A DNA stretch of 22,170 nt from Actinomycetes bacterium (GCA_021826655.1 JAKAZC010000005.1:1-22170); one strand, 5' to 3'; positions 7,875 to 16,365 are shown, counted from the first letter of the stretch. Notes: generated by a model not told the origin, from the letters alone. A program made the numbers and translations.

Positions 7875-8558
7875 TCATCCGAGCCGGTAGCCGACGCCCC
7901 AGACGGTGGCGAGCGGCAGGTCGGCGCCGAGCTTCTTGCGGAGCTGGCGCACGTGGACGTCCACGGTGCGTTCGTCGCCGTACCAGTCGAGACCCCAGAC
8001 TCCGTCCAACAACTGCTGACGCGACAGGGCCAGGCCCTCGTTCTGGACGAGGAAGGCGAGCAGGTCGAACTCGCGGGTGGCGAGCGCCACCACCTCACGG
8101 TCGACCCGCGCCTCGCGGCGGGCGACGTCGATGGCCACGTTCCCGTAGCCGGCCACGACAGGGGTCGGGGTCTGGGACCCGGTCGTGCGCCGCAGGATGG
8201 CATGCACGCGGGCGACGAGCTCCCGGGCGCTGAAGGGCTTGGTGACGTAGTCGTCGGCGCCCAACTCGAGTCCGAGGATCCGGTCCACCTCGTCGTCGCG
8301 GGCGCTCAGGATGAGCACCGGGATCGAGGGCGTGCGGGCGGCGAGCTTGCGACAGACGTCCAGGCCGTCGAGTTCGCCCGGCAGGCCGATATCGACCACG
8401 ACGAGACGCGGGCCCTCCCGTGCGACGACGGCCAGTCCGGTCTCGGCGTCGTCCGCCTGGAGCACCCGGAACCCGTCCCGGCGCAGGTACATGGCGACCA
8501 GGTCGCTGATGTTGTGGTCGTCCTCGATGACCACGATGCAGACCTCGGTGCTCGGCAT
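7875..8558 (-). CDS. OmpR/PhoB-family response regulator
   Basis: A 227-residue DNA-binding regulator. The receiver domain (about 5-120) has the acidic pair Asp13/Asp14, phospho-acceptor Asp56 in VVVDIGLPG, Ser85 and Lys107 (VTKPF). The C-terminal winged helix (about 130-227) shows LATREFDLLAFLVQNEG, LLDGVWG and ERTVDVHVRQLRKKLG, the usual OmpR-type recognition region. It forms an operon with the downstream histidine kinase and probably controls genes outside the window. It is divergent from trpC across a 104-bp gap, so the two share a regulatory region; a direct effect on trpC is possible but not shown. A CAGGCT hexamer lies six bases before the ATG on its strand, a weaker version of the TAGGCT seen before trpC. 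Confidence 0.95.
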   Translation of the reverse strand: MPSTEVCIVVIEDDHNISDLVAMYLRRDGFRVLQADDAETGLAVVAREGPRLVVVDIGLPGELDGLDVCRKLAARTPSIPVLILSARDDEVDRILGLELGADDYVTKPFSARELVARVHAILRRTTGSQTPTPVVAGYGNVAIDVARREARVDREVVALATREFDLLAFLVQNEGLALSRQQLLDGVWGLDWYGDERTVDVHVRQLRKKLGADLPLATVWGVGYRLG

Positions 8559-8648
8559 CGGTCCAGCCTGCCATCCGGGACGGCGGGGACGGTGCCATGG
8601 TTAGGGAAGTGTGAGGGCACCCACCACCGGCAACCGACGGGCCACCGG

Positions 8649-8654
8649 TAGGCT
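8649..8654 (+). promoter_or_regulatory. -10 element of the trpCFBA operon, near-leaderless
   Basis: TAGGCT ends eight bases before the trpC ATG at 8663, and no Shine-Dalgarno sequence lies between. I cannot see a convincing -35. Transcription would start within a base or two of the ATG, leaving no room for a leader-peptide attenuator before trpC. Confidence 0.5.
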
Positions 8655-8662
8655 GGCCGTCG

Positions 8663-9472
8663 ATGCCGGCCTACCTCGACTCGATCCTCGTCGCCCACCG
8701 CGCCGCCGCCGCCACGGACGAGCGCGTCGTCGGCGCCGTGGTGGAGCAGGTCCGTGACCTGGCTCGACGGGACGACGGCGTCGGTCGTCGTGACTTCGTC
8801 GGGTCCCTGGTGGCGGGCCGGACCCACCGCGGCATGGCCGTGATCTCGGAGGTCAAGCGTCGGTCACCGTCCAAGGGTGCGCTCGACCTGGAGCTCGATC
8901 CGGCCGCCGTGGCCGTGGCCTACGAGGCCGGTGGCGCCTCCTGCCTGTCGGTCCTGACCGACGGGGAGTTCTTCGGGGGCAGCCCGGCCGATCTGGTCGC
9001 GGCCCGGGCCGCGTGCGCGCTGCCCGTACTGCGCAAGGATTTCACCGTCGGGCCGCTCGACGTGTGCGATGCCCGCACGATGGGTGCCGACGCCGTCCTG
9101 CTCATCGTGGCCGCCCTGGACGACACGGAGCTGGGCTCGCTCGTGGCACTGGCACTCGACCTCGGACTGGACCCGCTGGTCGAGGTCCACGACGAGTCTG
9201 AGCTGGACCGGGCGCTCGCCGTCGGCGCCTCGCTCGTCGGGGTGAACCAGCGCGACCTGCGGACATTCGAGGTCGACCGGGAACGGGCGCTGCGGATGGG
9301 GGAGCGGATGCCGGCCGACGTGGTGGCCGTGGCCGAGTCCGGCATCCGCGACGCCGCCGATGTCGGGCGCCTGGCCGCGGCCGGGTACACGGCGGTACTG
9401 GTGGGGGAGGCACTGGTCCGGTCGTCCGACCGGACTTCGGCCGTGGACGGACTGCTGGGCGCGCGGACATGA
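8663..9472 (+). CDS. trpC: Indole-3-glycerol phosphate synthase TrpC
   Basis: A 269-residue (beta/alpha)8 barrel enzyme that closes the indole ring of CdRP, releasing CO2 and water. Signatures: AVISEVKRRSPSKG at 59-72 (catalytic Lys65), SVLTDGEFFGG (96-106), VLRKDF at 122-127 (Lys125), LVGVNQRDLRTF and VAVAESGI near the end (catalytic Glu and phosphate site). Length is normal for a stand-alone TrpC. It is the first gene of trpC-trpF-trpB-trpA, and its stop overlaps the trpF start (ATGA at 9469-9472). The ATG is chosen from the -10 element just upstream and the normal N-terminus YLDSILVAHR. The identification is firm. Confidence 0.97.
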   Translation: MPAYLDSILVAHRAAAATDERVVGAVVEQVRDLARRDDGVGRRDFVGSLVAGRTHRGMAVISEVKRRSPSKGALDLELDPAAVAVAYEAGGASCLSVLTDGEFFGGSPADLVAARAACALPVLRKDFTVGPLDVCDARTMGADAVLLIVAALDDTELGSLVALALDLGLDPLVEVHDESELDRALAVGASLVGVNQRDLRTFEVDRERALRMGERMPADVVAVAESGIRDAADVGRLAAAGYTAVLVGEALVRSSDRTSAVDGLLGART

Positions 9473-10218
9473 CCTCGGGATTCCCCGACACGTCCGACGG
9501 ACCCGAACTCTTCGTCAAGATCTGCGGTGTCACCTCCGAGGCCGACGCCCTCCTGGCCGTCGGCATGGGCGCGTCGGCCGTCGGGTTCCTCTTCGCACCG
9601 TCGCCTCGCCAGATGGCGCCGGCGGCCGTGGCCGATATCGTCAAACGACTCCCCCACGAGACGGTCACGGTGGGCGTGTTCCGGGACGAGTCCCCCCGCC
9701 GGGTGGTCGAGATCGCCGGACAGATCGGCCTGCGGGCCGTCCAGCTGCACGGGTTCGAGTCGGCCGAGGACACCCGGTGGGTGGCGGAGCGACTGGCCTG
9801 GACCATCAAGGCGTTCCCGGCCGGTCATCGGAACATCGAGCGCTTCCCCGGCTACGGGGCCCGGACGCTGCTGATCGACGGGCCGAACCCGGGCTCGGGC
9901 GAGCTCTTCGACTGGCGGCTCGCCGAGGGGGTGGTCGACCCCGGACGCCTCCTGGTGTCCGGTGGGCTCCGACCCGAAAACGTGGCCGCCGCCGTGGCCC
10001 ACCTCCACCCCTGGGGGGTGGACGTGGCCAGTGGCGTCGAGTCCGCTCCGGGGGTGAAGGACCCCGGGAAGGTACGGGACTTCGTGGCCGCCGCCCGCGA
10101 GGCGGGCCGCCGGGTCCTCGAGGAGCGGCGGCCCGACGGTCTGATCCCCGACGACGAGTCCTTCGACCTCGGTGGCCGGCGGGTCACCGACCTCTTCGAC
10201 TGGCAGGACGATACGTGA
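9469..10218 (+). CDS. trpF: Phosphoribosylanthranilate isomerase TrpF
   Basis: A 249-residue barrel enzyme that converts phosphoribosylanthranilate to CdRP. The general base Cys19 is in FVKICGVT (15-22), VQLHG is at 91-95, and the general acid Asp185 is in GVDVASGVE (183-191). SGGLRPENV (164-172) forms the phosphate site. It is about 30 residues longer than a typical TrpF because of a polar C-terminal tail rich in Asp, Arg and Gly (about 220-249). Streptomyces and Mycobacterium lack trpF and use the dual-substrate PriA instead, so a dedicated TrpF implies an ordinary HisA here. It is coupled to trpC by ATGA; trpB follows after 79 bp. Confidence 0.95.
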   Translation: MTSGFPDTSDGPELFVKICGVTSEADALLAVGMGASAVGFLFAPSPRQMAPAAVADIVKRLPHETVTVGVFRDESPRRVVEIAGQIGLRAVQLHGFESAEDTRWVAERLAWTIKAFPAGHRNIERFPGYGARTLLIDGPNPGSGELFDWRLAEGVVDPGRLLVSGGLRPENVAAAVAHLHPWGVDVASGVESAPGVKDPGKVRDFVAAAREAGRRVLEERRPDGLIPDDESFDLGGRRVTDLFDWQDDT

Positions 10219-10297
10219 CCGGCGCGAACCACACCGCACGTGCCGGCCCCGCCGAGACCGACCACGTCCCACCCACTAGGACTGCGAGCTGCACGCG

Positions 10298-11500
10298 ATG
10301 AGCACCTACACCACCCGGACCGCCCCCATCATGGGCGACCCGGGCCCCTCGGGCCGCTTCGGTGACTACGGCGGCCGGTACGTCCCCGAGTCGCTGGTCC
10401 CGGCCTGTCTCGAGCTCGAAGCGGCCTTCCGCGCGGCCTGGGCCGACCCGACGTTCCACGCGGAGTTCGAGTCGATCCTGAGGAATTACGGCGGTCGGCC
10501 CACCCCGGTGACCGAGTGCGGCCGATTGTCCGAGGAACTCGGCATCCGGGTCCTCCTGAAACGAGAGGACCTCACCCACACCGGCTCCCACAAGTTGAAC
10601 AACGTCGTCGGGCAGGGTCTCCTGGCCCGACGGATGGGAAAGCGCAAGCTGATCGCCGAGACGGGTGCCGGCCAACACGGGGTGGCGACCGCCACCGCCG
10701 CCGCCCTGTTCGGGATGGAGTGCATCGTCTACATGGGCGAGATCGACACTCGGCGCCAGGAACTCAACGTGTTCCGCATGGAGCTGCTGGGCGCCACCGT
10801 TGTACCGGTGACCAGCGGGAGCCGGACGCTGAAGGACGCGGTCAACGAGGCGATGCGCGCGTGGGTGGCGTCGGTGGCCGACACCCACTATTGCCTCGGT
10901 TCGGTGATGGGCCCCCATCCCTATCCGTGGATGGTGCGCGAATTCCAGCGGGTCATCGGCGACGAGGCCCGGGAGCAGTCCCGGTCGGCGCTCGGACGGG
11001 ACCCCGACGTGGTCGTCGCCTGTGCGGGGGGCGGGTCGAACGCGGCCGGTATCTTCGCCGGGTTCGCCGATGCCACCGCATCCGAGCTGGTGGCGGTGGA
11101 GGCCGAGGGTGGTGCCGCGGCCACCACCGGCATCCCCGGGGTGCTCCACGGGATGCGTAGCAACCTGATCCAGGACGAGGCCGGGCAGATCCTCGAGGCC
11201 GAGTCGATCTCGGCGGGGCTCGACTATCCGGGCATCGGGCCCGAGCACGCCCACCTGGCCGAGATGGGACGGGCGCGCTACGTGTCGGCCGGCGACGATG
11301 CGGTGGTGGAGGCGTTCCAGCTCCTGGCCCGCACGGAGGGCATCCTGCCCGCCCTGGAATCGGCCCATGCCCTGGCATGGGTGGTGGCCGCCGCCGGGTC
11401 GGGCGAACTCGCCCCGGGGACGACGGTGTTGGTCAATCTGTCGGGTCGGGGCGACAAGGACGTGGCGCAGGTGCGCGACATCCTGCGGGCGCGGGCATGA
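10298..11500 (+). CDS. trpB: Tryptophan synthase beta chain TrpB
   Basis: A 400-residue PLP enzyme that joins indole and serine to give tryptophan. It has the TrpB1 N-terminus ([15 protein letters not shown], 19-33), the PLP lysine Lys99 in [26 protein letters not shown] (substrate carboxylate loop and catalytic Glu), the PLP phosphate loop [10 protein letters not shown], and the conserved [22 protein letters not shown] near the C-terminus. Length and motifs are those of the form that partners TrpA. The gap after trpF is 79 bp with only a weak ribosome site before the ATG, so a separate initiation signal is possible. The stop overlaps the trpA start (ATGA, 11497-11500). The identification is firm. 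Confidence 0.97.
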   Translation: MSTYTTRTAPIMGDPGPSGRFGDYGGRYVPESLVPACLELEAAFRAAWADPTFHAEFESILRNYGGRPTPVTECGRLSEELGIRVLLKREDLTHTGSHKLNNVVGQGLLARRMGKRKLIAETGAGQHGVATATAAALFGMECIVYMGEIDTRRQELNVFRMELLGATVVPVTSGSRTLKDAVNEAMRAWVASVADTHYCLGSVMGPHPYPWMVREFQRVIGDEAREQSRSALGRDPDVVVACAGGGSNAAGIFAGFADATASELVAVEAEGGAAATTGIPGVLHGMRSNLIQDEAGQILEAESISAGLDYPGIGPEHAHLAEMGRARYVSAGDDAVVEAFQLLARTEGILPALESAHALAWVVAAAGSGELAPGTTVLVNLSGRGDKDVAQVRDILRARA

Positions 11501-12300
11501 GCACACCGTCGGCCACGCGGGCGCCGGGCACGCTGGAGTCGGCGCTGCGGACCCGCCGCGACGCGGGGCACAAGCTGCTCATCCCCTACGTCACCGCCGG
11601 ACTGGACGACGAGTGGTTGCTCGTCCTCGAGGCGCTGGCCGGTGCCGGAGCCGACGCCATCGAGGTGGGCGTGCCCTTCTCCGACCCGATGATCGACGGC
11701 CCCGTCATCCAGTCGGCGTCCATGCGGGCCCTCGACCGGGGCACGACGCCCGAGGGGGTGCTCGCCGACCTGAGCCGCCTCGGGTTCGGGGTGCCGCTCG
11801 TGGTGATGACCTACTACAACCTCGTCTACCGGGCCGGTCACGCCCGCATCGCGGGGTCCATGCGACAAGCGGGTGTGCGCGGAGCCATCATCCCCGACCT
11901 GCCGCTCGAGGAGGCCGGCGCCTGGACGGCCGCCGCCGACCCCGAGGACGTCGCCACGGTGCTGCTGGTGGCACCGACGACCCCGGACGACCGGATCGGC
12001 GAGATCTGTGAGCGCTCGCGCGGCTTCGTGTACGCCGTCGGTCGCATGGGCGTCACCGGCGAGCAGGCCGTGCTGGCCGAGTCGGCCCGCGCCGTTGCCG
12101 GGCGGATCCTGGCGGTGACGGACCTCCCGGTCTGCGTCGGGATCGGTGTGTCCACTCCCGATCAGGCCGCGTCCGTGTGCGAGGTGGCCGACGGGGTGAT
12201 CGTCGGATCGGCCCTGGTGCGCCGACTGCTCGAGGGGGCCGGCCCGGACGGCGCCGCCGAGTTCGTCGGTTCGCTGCGTGCCGCCCTCGACGCCGGCTGA
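11497..12300 (+). CDS. trpA: Tryptophan synthase alpha chain TrpA
   Basis: A 267-residue barrel enzyme that splits indole glycerol phosphate and channels indole to TrpB. The catalytic pair is Glu56 and Asp67 in [19 protein letters not shown] (54-72). [23 protein letters not shown], and the phosphate-site segments [13 protein letters not shown] and [12 protein letters not shown] follow in order. Length is normal. The frame is open upstream to 11377, but the ATG overlapping the trpB stop gives the expected short N-terminus before [23 protein letters not shown]. It closes the trpCFBA operon; a 208-bp gap follows with no clear terminator that I can point to. Confidence 0.97.
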   Translation: MSTPSATRAPGTLESALRTRRDAGHKLLIPYVTAGLDDEWLLVLEALAGAGADAIEVGVPFSDPMIDGPVIQSASMRALDRGTTPEGVLADLSRLGFGVPLVVMTYYNLVYRAGHARIAGSMRQAGVRGAIIPDLPLEEAGAWTAAADPEDVATVLLVAPTTPDDRIGEICERSRGFVYAVGRMGVTGEQAVLAESARAVAGRILAVTDLPVCVGIGVSTPDQAASVCEVADGVIVGSALVRRLLEGAGPDGAAEFVGSLRAALDAG

Positions 12301-12496
12301 CCGCGCGATGGCGGGCGACGGCGACCAAACGGGTCGACCGCGGACGCGCCGCCGCGCGCTGTCCCGGGGGCATCCGCACCCGTCCGAGGCGCGGACCGGC
12401 TGCCGCCCGATGTCACTCGGCGTGGTCGGAGGAGGGCACCGGCCCCGCATCTGACCGCCATGCGTGGTGCCCGGAGCGGGCGAGGGGGAGCACGGC

Positions 12497-12502
12497 TACC
12501 TT
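12497..12502 (+). promoter_or_regulatory. -10 element of a leaderless small gene
   Basis: TACCTT ends six bases before the ATG at 12509 and no ribosome site separates them. This spacing is the same as for the GroES-like gene at 188 and is the main reason for choosing the 12509 start. Confidence 0.5.
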
Positions 12503-12508
12503 CACCCC

Positions 12509-12904
12509 ATGCTCGGAGGTCGGCGGATCGGCAGGTGGCGACGCACTGCCCTCCCGGTCGTGGGGCGGCTCCACCTGGCGCTGGTCGACCTCATCGCCGA
12601 CATCGGTGAGCCGGCCGAGGTCGTCCTCGAGGCGTGTGCCCGTCTCGACCTCCGGATCACCGAACTCGACCGGTGGCTGCTTCGGCACCCGTGCCCGGGC
12701 CCGTGGACCGAGCAGAGCGTCCGGGACCTCGTCGGCGCCTGCGCCGGCTTGTGGGCGACGACGGTCCACGTGGCGCACCGGACACCGGCCGGGATCGATG
12801 CCGGCTCCTCCCACCTGTCGGCGTCGTGCACCGCCGAGATGTCCGCACGGGTGGACGCGCTCGAGTGCGCGTTGGCGGGCGCCCAGCGCGCCGGGCTGCT
12901 CTGA
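12509..12904 (+). CDS. Hypothetical protein, small and probably all-helical
   Basis: A 131-residue protein I do not recognise. The N-terminus is basic (RRIGRWRRT, 5-13), followed by a mostly hydrophobic and acidic helical stretch (LALVDLIADIGEPAEVVLEA, 23-42), a Trp/Arg-rich middle and an Ala-rich C-terminal helix. I see no signal peptide, membrane helix or metal motif. Codon use has the strong G/C third-position bias of its neighbours, which supports a real gene over the antisense frame. The frame is open from a GTG at 12464, but the ATG at 12509 lies directly behind a TACCTT -10 element. It stands alone between trpA and a convergent UbiB-like gene; context gives no function. Confidence 0.6.
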   Translation: MLGGRRIGRWRRTALPVVGRLHLALVDLIADIGEPAEVVLEACARLDLRITELDRWLLRHPCPGPWTEQSVRDLVGACAGLWATTVHVAHRTPAGIDAGSSHLSASCTAEMSARVDALECALAGAQRAGLL

Positions 12905-12911
12905 TCCGGAA

Positions 12912-12934
12912 CCCGTCCCGGCGACCGGGGCGGG
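12912..12934. terminator. GC-rich hairpin between convergent genes
   Basis: CCCGTCCCGG (12912-12921), loop CGA, CCGGGGCGGG (12925-12934): ten pairs including one G-T. It fills most of the 45-bp gap between the stop codons of the hypothetical gene and the UbiB-like gene, so it can serve both directions. No T-run follows on either strand. Confidence 0.6.
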
Positions 12935-12949
12935 TGGCCCCGGGCCGGA

Positions 12950-14668
12950 TCAGCCGCCCGAGCTCCGCCGGTCGCCACGTCCGGCCCGACCCGGACGGAC
13001 GATGCGGTAGACGGCCGTGACGAGCGGTAGCCGGCGGCGGTGCTGGTGGGCCTCGAGGCGCTTGGCGATGAGTTCGCGGCGTTCCTGGAGGTCGCGGAAG
13101 GTGATGGCGTCCGACTCCTCGGTGAATCCCATGGCCGCCCGGTAGCCGTCCAGGTCGATGGTGTCGGCCGACACCTCGAATCCGACCTCACGGGCGATCC
13201 GCTCACCGTGGCGCTGGGTGAAGTAGGTCACGACGGCCACGATCTCGCCCAGGATGTCGACATCGGGGGCCATGGTGGCCATGGCCCCGTTCAGGAACAG
13301 CATGTTCTTGACGAAGAGCATGAGCTCCTTGGGGAGCCGGGCGCCGTAGCCGAGGAGGGCCTTGGTCACCTCGCGCAGCTCGGTCACCATCTCCTCGGCG
13401 GTCAGGGTGGTCGGGTCGATGGGCGGGCGGTCGAGGTTGAGGTCCGCGATGACGGCGTCGACGTCGCTGTCGGCGGGCAGTGCGCCCAGGTCGCGGAGGG
13501 CCTCGACCTGGACGGTCACGTTGTTCGTGCTCGCACCCATCTGGAGGCGCAGGAACGCCTGCCGCTTGCGCTCGTCGAGGCGGGCGGTGATACCGAAGTC
13601 GAGCAGGGCGACCGTGCCGTCCGGCTGCACCCGGAGGTTGCCGCCGTGGAGGTCCCCGTGGAAGACGCCGTAGAGGAGGGCGCCCTCGAGGAAGGCGATG
13701 AGGCTGGAGCGGAGCACGGCGGCGGTGTCGATCCCCGCAAACCGCATGGCCTCCGCGTCGCCCCACGAGAATCCGTGGAGATGTTCCATGACCAGTACCC
13801 GCCGGGTGACGAGGTCGGGGTGGGGACGGGGCACCACCACGGTGCGCTGGCCGGTACCGGCGAACACCTCGGCGATGTCCAGCATGTTCTGGGCCTCGAG
13901 GCGGAAGTCGAGCTCTTCCACGATCGTCTCGGCGAACAGCTCGACGAGCGCCGGCGGGTTGGTGAGCGCCGCCACCGGGATCCGCCCGACGAGGAACGGG
14001 GCGATCCACGCCATGGCGGCGACGTCGAGGCGGACCAGCGGTGCGACCCGGTCGCGCTGGACCTTGACCACGACCCGCTCGCCGGTCCGCAGGGTGGCCG
14101 CGTGGACCTGGGCGATCGACGCGGAAGCGAGGGGCCGGCGGTCGAACGAGGCGAACACCTGGGCCAGCGGTCGGCCCAGGTCCGATTCGACGGTCCGCCG
14201 GACCACCGCGAACGGTTCGGGCGGCACCCGGTCGCGGAGGAGCCGGAACTCCCGGACCAGCTCCTCGGGGAAGATCCCCTCGCCCGAGGAGATGATCTGG
14301 CCGAGTTTGATGTAGGTCGGACCCAGGTGCTCGAAGGCCGGCCGAAGGCGACGGGACAACCCGGCCCGCGACAGGGGTGTGCCCCGTTCCTTCGCGCCCC
14401 ACACCACCAGGGCGGCCCCGAGCCGGACGGCGACGGTGAACACCCGACCCACGGAGGGAAGGCGCTGGGGATGGACGAGGGTCCGGGCCAGCTCTGCGGC
14501 CCGGACCCGCAGTTCGGCGATGTCGGGGTCGTCGCCGTGTGCGAAGCGCCATGGCATGGCCTCGGGCTCGACGATCCACGGGGCGTCCGGGGTGAAGGCA
14601 CCGATGGCCAGGTCGGGAGGGTCCTCTGGGCCGGGCACGTAGGCCAGGGCTTCGGCAGCGTCGATCAT
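12950..14668 (-). CDS. UbiB/ABC1 (ADCK) family atypical kinase
   Basis: A 572-residue protein of the ABC1/UbiB family. The family-specific KxGQ motif is KLGQ at 121-124 (within LGPTYIKLGQIISS), the Ala-rich loop replacing the usual Gly-rich loop is ASASIAQVHAA (181-191), the nucleotide lysine is Lys202 in VVVKVQRD, the E..D element is VEELDF (250-255), the catalytic loop is HGDLHGGNL (337-345) and the metal site is LLDFG (355-359). Relatives support ubiquinone or menaquinone-type isoprenoid lipid metabolism through ATPase activity; the exact role in actinobacteria is unsettled. I see no clear membrane helix at the C-terminus, unlike E. coli UbiB. It lies 110 bp downstream of fabF on the same strand but has its own -10 element, so it may be a separate unit. 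Confidence 0.92.
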   Translation of the reverse strand: MIDAAEALAYVPGPEDPPDLAIGAFTPDAPWIVEPEAMPWRFAHGDDPDIAELRVRAAELARTLVHPQRLPSVGRVFTVAVRLGAALVVWGAKERGTPLSRAGLSRRLRPAFEHLGPTYIKLGQIISSGEGIFPEELVREFRLLRDRVPPEPFAVVRRTVESDLGRPLAQVFASFDRRPLASASIAQVHAATLRTGERVVVKVQRDRVAPLVRLDVAAMAWIAPFLVGRIPVAALTNPPALVELFAETIVEELDFRLEAQNMLDIAEVFAGTGQRTVVVPRPHPDLVTRRVLVMEHLHGFSWGDAEAMRFAGIDTAAVLRSSLIAFLEGALLYGVFHGDLHGGNLRVQPDGTVALLDFGITARLDERKRQAFLRLQMGASTNNVTVQVEALRDLGALPADSDVDAVIADLNLDRPPIDPTTLTAEEMVTELREVTKALLGYGARLPKELMLFVKNMLFLNGAMATMAPDVDILGEIVAVVTYFTQRHGERIAREVGFEVSADTIDLDGYRAAMGFTEESDAITFRDLQERRELIAKRLEAHQHRRRLPLVTAVYRIVRPGRAGRGDRRSSGG

Positions 14669-14677
14669 CGGACCCCC

Positions 14678-14683
14678 ACGGTA
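14678..14683 (-). promoter_or_regulatory. -10 element of the UbiB-like gene
   Basis: On the minus strand TACCGT ends nine bases before the ATG at 14668. The spacer GGGGGTCCG could also act as a ribosome site if transcription begins upstream in fabF. The gene may thus have both a near-leaderless and a read-through transcript. Confidence 0.4.
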
Positions 14684-14778
14684 GGTGCTGGACGAAGGGG
14701 ACCGGACGTCACCGGTGCCCCCGAGGCGGCCAGGTGGTCGCCCGCCAGGAGGTGGGCGGACCCCGGGCCGGTTGGGCG

Positions 14779-15975
14779 TCAACCGGGCGAGATGACCAGG
14801 CAACCGTTGTGGCCCCCGAACCCGAACGAGTTGGAGAGGACGGGGCCGGGCACCCACGGCCGGGCGGTGGGTGCCACGATGTCGAGGTGGATGTCGGGGT
14901 CGGGCTCCTGGTAGCCGAACGTCGGGGGGATGCTGGCGTGCCGGATGGTCAGGACGGCGGCCACCGCCTCGATGGCTCCGCTGGCCCCGAGGCCGTGCCC
15001 GGTCACGCCTTTGGTCGAGGTCACCGGAGGGGAGTCGGCACCGAACACCTTGCCGATGGCGTCGGACTCCGCCTGGTCGTTGAGCGGCGTGGAGGTCCCG
15101 TGGGCGTTGATGTGGCGGACCTGGTCCGGCCGGATGCTGGCGTCGCGCATGGCCTCCAGCATGCAGGCGGACGCTCCCGATCCTCCGGGTGCGGGGGCGG
15201 TGACGTGGTGGGCGTCCGCCGTGCTCCCGGCCCCGGACAGTTCGCCGTAGACGTACGCTCCACGGGCCACCGCCCGGTCCCAGTCCTCGAACACGAGCGC
15301 GCCGGCGCCCTCGGTCATGACGAAACCGTCTCGGCGGACGTCGAAGGGTCGGGAGTGGCCGGTCGTGGACAGCGCGGTCATGTTGGCGAAGGCGGCGATC
15401 CCCACGTTGGTCATGCCGGCCTCGGCCGCACCCCCGATGGCCACGTCGCACCGGCCCGAGGCGACCAGGCGGGCTGCGTGGGCGATGCTGTGGGCGCCCG
15501 CCGCACACGCGGTGATGACCGTTTCGGACGGTCCGTGCCAGCCGAGGCGCATGGAAACGGCCGCGGCGCCGGCGTTGGACATCATCATCGGCACCAACCG
15601 GGGCGACACCCGGCCGGCGCCCTTGTCCGCGTAGACCAGGATCTGGGTCTCGAGCGACTGCAGACCGCCGACACCGGTCCCCATGATCACGCCGGAGCGC
15701 CCGGGGTCGGCCTCCAGCGCCCCGGCGTCCTCGAGCGCCATGTCGGCGACGGCCACGCTGAACTGGGCGAAGCGGTCGAGGGTTCGGCTCTCCTTGGACG
15801 TGAACCACCGATCGGGGTCGAAGTCGCGCACCCGCCGCTCGCCCTCGGGGGCAGGCCGATGCAGGCCCTCCCAGAAGGCGTCGGCACCGACACCGCAGCA
15901 GGCGAGCACGCCGATGCCGGTGATGGCGACCCGCCGACCCGCGACCGGGCCGTCCGGGCCCATGCCCAGGAGCAT
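14779..15975 (-). CDS. fabF: 3-oxoacyl-[ACP] synthase II, FabF
   Basis: A 398-residue condensing enzyme that elongates acyl-ACP with malonyl-ACP. The catalytic triad is complete: Cys157 in ETVITACAAGAHS, His292 in INAHGTSTPLND and His327 in STKGVTGHGLGASGA, with Lys322 beside it. The C-terminal NSFGFGGHNGCLV is also typical. Length is slightly under the usual 410. The ATG at 15975 shares one base with the acpP stop (TGATG), indicating translational coupling; a second ATG at 15963 is possible. It is the last of fabD-fabG-acpP-fabF. The identification is firm. Confidence 0.96.
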   Translation of the reverse strand: MLLGMGPDGPVAGRRVAITGIGVLACCGVGADAFWEGLHRPAPEGERRVRDFDPDRWFTSKESRTLDRFAQFSVAVADMALEDAGALEADPGRSGVIMGTGVGGLQSLETQILVYADKGAGRVSPRLVPMMMSNAGAAAVSMRLGWHGPSETVITACAAGAHSIAHAARLVASGRCDVAIGGAAEAGMTNVGIAAFANMTALSTTGHSRPFDVRRDGFVMTEGAGALVFEDWDRAVARGAYVYGELSGAGSTADAHHVTAPAPGGSGASACMLEAMRDASIRPDQVRHINAHGTSTPLNDQAESDAIGKVFGADSPPVTSTKGVTGHGLGASGAIEAVAAVLTIRHASIPPTFGYQEPDPDIHLDIVAPTARPWVPGPVLSNSFGFGGHNGCLVISPG

Positions 15976-16214
15976 CAGATCTTGGCGACGATCAGGTCGA
16001 ATGCCTGGCCGATCGTCTCGATCCCCTCGAGCTCCGACTCGTTGACGTCGACGTCGAAGGTCTCCTCGAGGGCCATCACCAGCTCGACCAGGTCGAGGCT
16101 GTCGGCGTCCAGATCCTCGGCGAATCGGGCGTCCTTGGTGATCTTGTCCTCGGGCACCTGGAGTACCTCCACCGCGCACTGCCGGAACTTCTCGAACGTC
16201 TCGTCGTTGCTCAC
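15975..16214 (-). CDS. acpP: Acyl carrier protein
   Basis: A 79-residue acidic protein with the phosphopantetheine attachment motif DADSLDLVELVMALEE (36-51); Ser39 is the modified residue. It carries the growing chain between the Fab enzymes. The rest of the four-helix ACP pattern is present (DARFAEDL before the Ser, then FDVDVNESELEGIETIGQAFDLI). The GTG at 16214 has AAGGAG five bases upstream; the open frame reaching 16604 contains no further ACP sequence. The 151-bp gap to fabG holds an 18-bp tandem repeat and may carry an extra promoter, since ACP is needed in larger amounts than the enzymes. The identification is firm. Confidence 0.96.
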   Translation of the reverse strand: MSNDETFEKFRQCAVEVLQVPEDKITKDARFAEDLDADSLDLVELVMALEETFDVDVNESELEGIETIGQAFDLIVAKI

Positions 16215-16224
16215 TGCTTCTCCT

Positions 16225-16266
16225 TGGTCGGTGTGTCGGTCGTGGTCGGTGTGTCGGTCGTGGTCG
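16225..16266. repeat. 18-bp tandem repeat, 2.3 copies, upstream of acpP
   Basis: TGGTCGGTGTGTCGGTCG occurs at 16225-16242 and 16243-16260 without a mismatch, followed by a partial third copy (TGGTCG). It starts ten bases upstream of the acpP start on the minus strand, so on the transcript it lies immediately 5' of the ribosome site. The function is unknown. Confidence 0.85.
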
Positions 16267-16365
16267 CGTGGAGTCCGGGCGTGGTGCGGGCGCCCGCTGT
16301 GTCCCACCGGGGCCATGTTGTCGGGTCCGGTGGGTGCTGTGCCAGACGGCACGGCGCTCCCTCCG

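Noticed and set aside
7826..8203. Upstream extension of the histidine kinase into the regulator gene
   Set aside because: The extension reads the regulator out of frame and has no domain; the kinase needs only the short N-terminus before its first membrane helix.
8559..8662. A trp attenuator or T-box leader before trpC
   Set aside because: The gap is 104 bp, shared with a divergent gene, and the likely -10 lies eight bases before the ATG. I see no run of Trp codons and no T-box sequence.
13040..14914. A 624-codon plus-strand frame opposite the UbiB-like gene
   Set aside because: The opposite strand has complete kinase-like motifs with active-site residues; this frame has none.
16225..16266. 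The tandem repeat as a CRISPR array
   Set aside because: The copies are directly adjacent with no spacers and the unit is only 18 bp.
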